Shown in pieces: positions 22,764-23,292 of a stretch of DNA of 23,292 nucleotides (positions are counted from its first letter, which is position 1; each line of letters begins with the position of its first letter). Below the pieces are notes generated by a model. That model saw only the letters and a program-made list of their open reading frames with translations. It had not been told where the DNA came from and did no database searches. The position numbers were made by a program, and so were the translations under genes. Origin of the DNA: CAZMXS01 sp964570325 (GTDB lineage Bacteria > Verrucomicrobiota > Kiritimatiellia > CAIQIC01 > CAZMXS01); assembly GCA_964570325.1 (NCBI GenBank), contig CAZMXS010000077.1, positions 1-23,292 of the forward strand. Reading direction: 5' to 3'.

Positions 22764-22922
22764 TCAGCCTTCCCGAAACTCGCCATGATGCAATTTTTCG
22801 ATCTCTTCCTGCGGGCGCGTCCAATGTTTGCGCGAACTCAAGACCCGGTAGATACACCAGCCCGCCCAGAGCGACACCACACCCCAACTCGCAATCAGCA
22901 ACAGCCAGCCTTCCGGTTTCAT
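22764..22922 (-). CDS. MetS-like small subunit of an SLC6/NSS transporter
   Basis: 52 aa, read directly from the sequence: MKPEGWLLLIASWGVVSLWA opens the protein, followed by a WCIYRVL end of the helix and a basic, polar tail ending HHGEFREG. One transmembrane helix (about 5-29) and a short cytoplasmic tail fit the MetS-type small proteins encoded next to NSS (SLC6) transporters such as MetP, where the small partner is needed for transport. Its ATG overlaps the transporter stop codon (ATGA, 22919-22922), so translation is coupled. The SWG motif in the helix is typical of these small subunits as I recall them. Its small size makes it easy to miss in annotation. Confidence 0.8.
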   Translation of the reverse strand: MKPEGWLLLIASWGVVSLWAGWCIYRVLSSRKHWTRPQEEIEKLHHGEFREG

Positions 22923-23292
22923 GCGGCCTCCTCCCCACGGTTAACCCAGCGATAGCGGATCAGCCCGCAGACCGCCAACAACGCGGCCACAATCAGGCCG
23001 CGCGCCGCCCAGCGCCAGGGAACATGCTCAGGCTTGCCCCCTTTCATCGTCAGCACATCCCCGCCGCTCTGCCAGGCCCAGGCAATGAACACCACCAGCA
23101 GGAACACCGGTGTAATATATTGAAACACCACCCGGAAGAAGCGCGGCAGGAGGAACTCGGCGCCGATGTGAATCTCCCGCCATGCGCGCTCCGCCCCAAA
23201 AATCCAGAAAAAGACATCCATCTCGATTAAGCCGAACAGCGCCAGCCCCCCCGACCCCGCCCAGACGTCCCGCTCGTCCAGCGCTCCCGCCG
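22919..23292 (-). CDS. SLC6/NSS family sodium-dependent symporter, C-terminus only
   Basis: The last 123 residues are visible; the rest lies beyond the right edge. The segment runs from the LDERDVWAGSGGLALFGLIE stretch through FGAERAWREIHIGAEFLLPR and FQYITPVFLLVVFIAWAW to a last helix (RGLIVAALLAVCGLIRYRW). The GAERAW-EIH-GA motif and the K/QYITP-FLL helix are typical of the final helices of bacterial sodium:neurotransmitter symporters, which import amino acids with Na+. The stop overlaps the start of the MetS-like gene. The specific substrate cannot be read from this part. Confidence 0.87.
   Translation of the reverse strand, partial: AGALDERDVWAGSGGLALFGLIEMDVFFWIFGAERAWREIHIGAEFLLPRFFRVVFQYITPVFLLVVFIAWAWQSGGDVLTMKGGKPEHVPWRWAARGLIVAALLAVCGLIRYRWVNRGEEAA

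Overview
This is a GC-rich window of ordinary protein-coding DNA. I saw no rRNA, tRNA, CRISPR array or transposase. The gene content suggests a free-living member of the PVC group, most likely Kiritimatiellota or Verrucomicrobiota. The reasons are a V/A-type ATPase operon carrying the DUF2764 gene, a giant secreted Gly-rich/Kelch/TSP3-like mosaic protein, a bacterial Ser/Thr kinase with a DWG motif, and lipoprotein glycoside hydrolases. This placement is inference from gene families; no marker gene was available.

Layout. Positions 1-3911 (minus) hold the front part of a V/A-type ATPase operon in the order E, DUF2764, A, B (B runs off the left edge). A plausible promoter lies upstream, and repeat-like DNA sits in the DUF2764-A gap. 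Positions 3973-7635 (minus) encode a 1220-aa exported mosaic protein. Positions 7840-10192 (plus) hold a two-gene unit: an EIIA-like/CBS regulator followed by an ArsB/NhaD (ion transporter superfamily) permease. A GH3 beta-glycosidase with an inserted PA14 domain (10279-12852, plus) follows and converges on a GH5 lipoprotein glucanase (12896-15007, minus). Just upstream of the GH5 gene, in the same direction, is a 1054-aa Ser/Thr kinase with beta-sandwich, LRR and C-type-lectin-like regions (15054-18218, minus). Then come dapF (18609-19427, plus), a GT-C-like polytopic protein with C-terminal TPRs (19515-21497, minus), a small four-helix membrane protein (21687-22034, plus), a receiver-only response regulator (22130-22585, minus), a 52-aa MetS-like small transporter subunit (22764-22922, minus), and the C-terminus of an SLC6/NSS transporter (22919-23292, minus).

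How the genes fit together. The ATPase couples ATP to H+ or Na+ flux. The permease and the SLC6 transporter are typical users of such ion gradients. The GH5 and GH3 enzymes form a plausible two-step beta-glucan degradation pair (endo-cleavage, then oligosaccharide hydrolysis), and the kinase may share a transcript with GH5. The most unusual items are the kinase/LRR/lectin protein with its cysteine ladder, the EIIA-CBS/ion-transporter pair, two promoters placed so that their transcripts would be leaderless, and the two equally good start sites of GH3. I found no clear evidence for a wholly new defence or mobile system.
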